Below, one piece after another: positions 61,212 through 64,000 of a stretch of 64,000 nt of DNA. The notes below the pieces were generated by a model, which saw only the letters and a program-made list of their open reading frames with translations, did not search any database and was not told the DNA's origin. A program made the position numbers and the translations under genes. This DNA is from an uncultured Chitinophaga sp. (GTDB taxonomy: Bacteria; Bacteroidota; Bacteroidia; Cytophagales; Cyclobacteriaceae), in the NCBI GenBank assembly GCA_902168205.1, contig CABHOK010000003.1:806001-870000 (forward strand), given 5' to 3'. Position 1 is the stretch's first letter; each line of letters starts with the position of its first letter.

Positions 61212-63419
61212 TCAGAATGTGAAACCGATGTTTACATAGCCGAGAACTTTCTGTGACTGATCGCTATACATCACAGAGAGACTGATGGGACCTATACCAG
61301 AGTCGTACCCGATGGACAATCCGTAACCGGAGAGATATCTTGTCTTTCGATTATCATCCTCGAGAAAATCATATACCGCTCCGTTAATACGGGCAGTGGC
61401 ATATAAACTTTTGGAGATCTGGTATTGAAGGCCAGTCATCAGTACACCAACACTATGCGCTGTAAGCTGATACTCATTGAGACCGGTGAACGGTACCTGG
61501 TTGCGTATAAAATCGTTGATGCCGCCTATATTAAAGAAGTTGAGATAAGCTTCGCGAGGCGAGAAGTTGATGGCAGTGTTGAACTGTGTTAGCAAGGTAA
61601 GACGAGGCGAAAGCGGCTTGAAGTTCTCTGCCTTGAAACGAAACTGCGCGTATCCATGCAGGTTGGTGGTGTCCGATTGTGTAAGCGAGTCGGTTTCGAA
61701 AGCGATGCTTCGCGGCTCCTGCGCGTATACCCATCCTAACTGAGCTTTAACATTCCAGCCGCGCGTGGAGAAGTTTCGCTTGTTCAGCGTGTTGAGCTGA
61801 TAGTATATATAGTTGGTGAGGTAACTGTTGCTGGCTTCTGCGGCAACATCGGCACGCATTTTCGGCTTGATTTTAAAATACTCCAGCGAGGCGCCTATAC
61901 CAAGCGCCTGACTAAACCCGAATGTATGTTGCAGGCGGGCATCAAAATCGGCATAGCGGCTGCGGTATAAATGAGTCTGCTCAAAGTCAGCGTAGATCGG
62001 GAAACGGAAACGCTCGTGATACATGGAGAGTATCAGGTTGTTGTTCTCCGATTCACCAAAGGTTTGGTTGTGCTCAATGAGAAACCGAAAGTTCTCGCTG
62101 ATGTTTGCCTTTACAGTTGTTTTTGATCGATCGAATAACAGGTTTTTGGATGTTACGGCTGCAATGAGTGCTACGTTGCTAAAGGTATGGTAATGTATAC
62201 CTACTTTGAAGTAGGTGAGGGGCTGCTCGATTACATTGAATTTGAGATTGGCTTTGCCGGGTTCGGTGGGTTGCCACTCATAGGCTATACGCCTGTAGTT
62301 CTGCGAACCGTATACTCTGCGAATGGCATTGGCAACTTCAATACCATCATACGCTTTTCCTTTTTCAAGATGCAGACGGTTTATGAACGATGTCTTCGTG
62401 GTGTGATGCAGGCCTTCCACCTTCATATCATCCACCGTTATCTTTTTGATGGTGGGTAAACGTTTGGTGTTCACTTTATACTTCGGGTATACCTGTCGCA
62501 GTGAATCAGCCAGGCGCTTGAACATCGGGTAGAATTTGTTGCCTGTATCTTTACCGCGTTCAATAATACTATCGGCACTGTTGAAGCTGGCCGCAGTAAA
62601 ATCTTTCAGATCAGGTTCAATCAGTATATCACAGAGTTTGCGTTCGCGTTCGAAATCATCAGCATCTTTGTAGAAGCCAATCTGGTATAGTATATCTATA
62701 GCGCTGTGAAGTTCGGTGGCAGGCCGAAGCCCTTGCGACAAGTTTACACCGATGAGTATATCTGCGCCCATCGCTTTGGCATCGCGCACAGGGAAGTTTC
62801 GTACTACTCCGCCATCCACGAGTTTGGTTCCGTTGTAATCAATAGCCGTAAATACAGAAGGTATAGCCATGCTCGATCGTATAGCCGTAACGAGTTCGCC
62901 CTGATCGAGCAACACCGCTTTACCAGTTCCTACATCGGTGGCAATACACTTGAACGGTATTGGGAATTTTGAAAAATCTTTCACATCATACACCGGCAGC
63001 AACAGTTCCTGAAACTTCAGCCAGATCTCCTGCCCTTCAATAATTCCGGAAGCGATCTTGAACTTTCCATTTTCGAACGGTATCTCAATCGCATAATTTC
63101 CAAACTCATTCTTCTCATCAATGTTAACATTACTGATGGAAGGCTTGCCCGAGAAAAGAACTCCCCAGTCCAGGGTGCGGGCAATCTTCTCGATCTCTTT
63201 GCCCGAATACCCGGCCGCATACAACGCACCGATGATGCTGCCCATACTCGTACCGGTCAGGTAATCTACCTTAAGTCCCGCACTATCAATTGCTTCGAGT
63301 ATACCAATGTGCGCCAGGCCCTTTGCTCCGCCACCGCTCAGCGTCAATCCAATTTTAGGTTGGGCCGCAGCGAGACTTGCTATGAACAGAAAAATAACTG
63401 TGATTGGGTACTTCACCAT
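61212..63419 (-). CDS. Patatin-like phospholipase fused to POTRA and outer-membrane barrel (PlpD-like)
   Basis: 735 residues. A signal peptide ends at AAAQ. The patatin lipase domain has the oxyanion GGGAKG (about residues 29-34), nucleophile S58 in GTSMGS and the Asp of the dyad in LVDGGVVRNFP (about residue 210). A POTRA-like segment (KKITVDDMKVEGLHHTTKTSFINRL) precedes a Bac_surface_antigen beta-barrel ending in GYVNIGFTF with a C-terminal Phe. This is the architecture of type Vd secreted lipases, which the barrel exposes on the surface. In Bacteroidota such proteins are common and their lipid targets are mostly unknown. It converges head-on with the COG0523 gene. Confidence 0.93.
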   Translation of the reverse strand: MVKYPITVIFLFIASLAAAQPKIGLTLSGGGAKGLAHIGILEAIDSAGLKVDYLTGTSMGSIIGALYAAGYSGKEIEKIARTLDWGVLFSGKPSISNVNIDEKNEFGNYAIEIPFENGKFKIASGIIEGQEIWLKFQELLLPVYDVKDFSKFPIPFKCIATDVGTGKAVLLDQGELVTAIRSSMAIPSVFTAIDYNGTKLVDGGVVRNFPVRDAKAMGADILIGVNLSQGLRPATELHSAIDILYQIGFYKDADDFERERKLCDILIEPDLKDFTAASFNSADSIIERGKDTGNKFYPMFKRLADSLRQVYPKYKVNTKRLPTIKKITVDDMKVEGLHHTTKTSFINRLHLEKGKAYDGIEVANAIRRVYGSQNYRRIAYEWQPTEPGKANLKFNVIEQPLTYFKVGIHYHTFSNVALIAAVTSKNLLFDRSKTTVKANISENFRFLIEHNQTFGESENNNLILSMYHERFRFPIYADFEQTHLYRSRYADFDARLQHTFGFSQALGIGASLEYFKIKPKMRADVAAEASNSYLTNYIYYQLNTLNKRNFSTRGWNVKAQLGWVYAQEPRSIAFETDSLTQSDTTNLHGYAQFRFKAENFKPLSPRLTLLTQFNTAINFSPREAYLNFFNIGGINDFIRNQVPFTGLNEYQLTAHSVGVLMTGLQYQISKSLYATARINGAVYDFLEDDNRKTRYLSGYGLSIGYDSGIGPISLSVMYSDQSQKVLGYVNIGFTF

Positions 63420-63587
63420 GAGGGCATCAAAATAGTATTATTCATTTATCGGCTAAAGATACGTCCGATAAAGTGTCACTTTTTGGAGGATAGAACTAAA
63501 CAAAAAGCTACCAGAACAATACACCAGATGGGAATTTTGCTTTCAGTTTTGTTATTTTGCGCAACTTTTGCCTAAATCTTAGTTCGT

Positions 63588-64000
63588 ATGATCACTGTTG
63601 GGAACAGAAAATTGTCTGTTGACGATTTCGAAAAATTACTTTATCAGAATGGTAAAGTAGAATTGGACAACACGGCCCGTGAAAAAGTAGTGGTGAACTT
63701 TGACTTTCTGCAGTCCTATGCGCAGAACAAAGTCATCTATGGTATCAATACCGGCTTTGGACCGATGGCTCAATATAAAATCAGTGAAGATGACCAGCGT
63801 CAGCTTCAGTATAACCTCATCCGAAGCCACAGTGCCGGCTCCGGTCAGCCATTCTCGGAAGAGCTTTCGCGTGCTACAATGCTTGCGCGATTGAATAGTC
63901 TGATGCAAGGTGTTTCCGGTGTGCACGTTGAGACAGCGGAACTGATCCGCGACTTGCTCAACAAAAAAATCAGCGCGTGTATTTTTGAACGCGGTGGTGT
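63588..64000 (+). CDS. hutH: Histidine ammonia-lyase family protein, N-terminal part (partial)
   Basis: The first 137 residues are present; the frame runs off the right edge. The conserved YGINTGFGPMAQYKI loop is followed by LQYNLIRSHSAGSGQPF. The RSHSAG segment places a His at the substrate-selecting position as in histidine and tyrosine ammonia-lyases rather than phenylalanine lyases. The MIO-forming Ala-Ser-Gly lies beyond the window, so lyase versus aminomutase cannot be settled. HAL converts histidine to urocanate, the first step of degradation. The start is ATG 63588, the only ATG fitting the family N-terminus. Confidence 0.85.
   Translation, partial: MITVGNRKLSVDDFEKLLYQNGKVELDNTAREKVVVNFDFLQSYAQNKVIYGINTGFGPMAQYKISEDDQRQLQYNLIRSHSAGSGQPFSEELSRATMLARLNSLMQGVSGVHVETAELIRDLLNKKISACIFERGG

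Noticed and set aside
63555-63590. Promoter or operator before hutH (TTGCGCAAC, TATTTTG)
   Set aside because: The palindrome differs from the 59063 operators and the -7-like word is one T short of TAnnTTTG; support is too weak.
1-64000. CRISPR arrays, tRNA, rRNA, transposases or phage genes
   Set aside because: No regular spaced repeats, no cloverleaf-like sequences recognised, and no coding frame resembles a mobile-element protein.

Overview
The window is one continuous stretch of a Bacteroidota chromosome. It is most likely from a soil or freshwater member of the Cytophagales; the order is an inference. The evidence is four SusC/SusD-type outer-membrane uptake modules, FecR/ECF-sigma regulation, LytS/LytTR and NtrC-type regulators, many lipoprotein glycoside hydrolases, and one clear promoter of the Bacteroidota type (TTG-N19-TAnnTTTG). 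I see no tRNA, rRNA, CRISPR array, prophage or transposase gene.

Layout. (1) 1-5738: a SusD tail followed by RidA, a SelA-like PLP lyase, a cog3964-type amidohydrolase, an RraA-type aldolase and a BASS-family transporter. All four enzymes carry export signals (two Tat-like, two Sec-like), so this looks like a catabolic route that runs in the periplasm. (2) 5793-7958: a GH3 glycosidase on the minus strand. (3) 8200-19874: an orphan FecR and two successive SusC/SusD pairs, the first with an STN signalling domain and the second without. (4) 19988-26079: a serine hydrolase, a VOC protein, a DUF1801 protein, a GC-rich palindromic repeat, a GH29 fucosidase and a LytS/LytTR two-component pair. (5) 26202-43582: ECF sigma, FecR, SusC (STN), SusD and an ASPIC/VCBS lipoprotein, then GH29, GH35, a sialidase-like protein and a minus-strand GH92. 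Together they form a polysaccharide-utilization locus whose enzymes suit fucosylated, galactosylated, mannose-bearing glycoprotein glycans. (6) 44020-49232: an orphan ECF sigma, the 3' remnant of a GH2 gene, a TPR-containing histidine kinase and a sigma-54 response regulator. (7) 49395-55720: core genes lpxH, ftsH, rsfS, birA and an RlmL-type rRNA methyltransferase. (8) 55810-61210: a metal-homeostasis-like region with a MacB-type ABC transporter carrying a His-rich loop, two paralogous CxxC proteins, a His-rich lipoprotein and a COG0523 GTPase. The last three genes lie behind a promoter bracketed by two copies of the palindrome TGCAAC-N3-GTTGCA. (9) 61212-64000: a patatin/surface-antigen protein and the start of a histidine ammonia-lyase gene.

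Points most worth a second look: the exported pathway at the left end; the tandem operators and promoter at 59063-59117 with their probable metal-limitation operon; the decayed GH2 gene beside the glycan locus; the FecR without a sigma gene and the sigma gene without a FecR; and the structured leaders upstream of two SusC genes.
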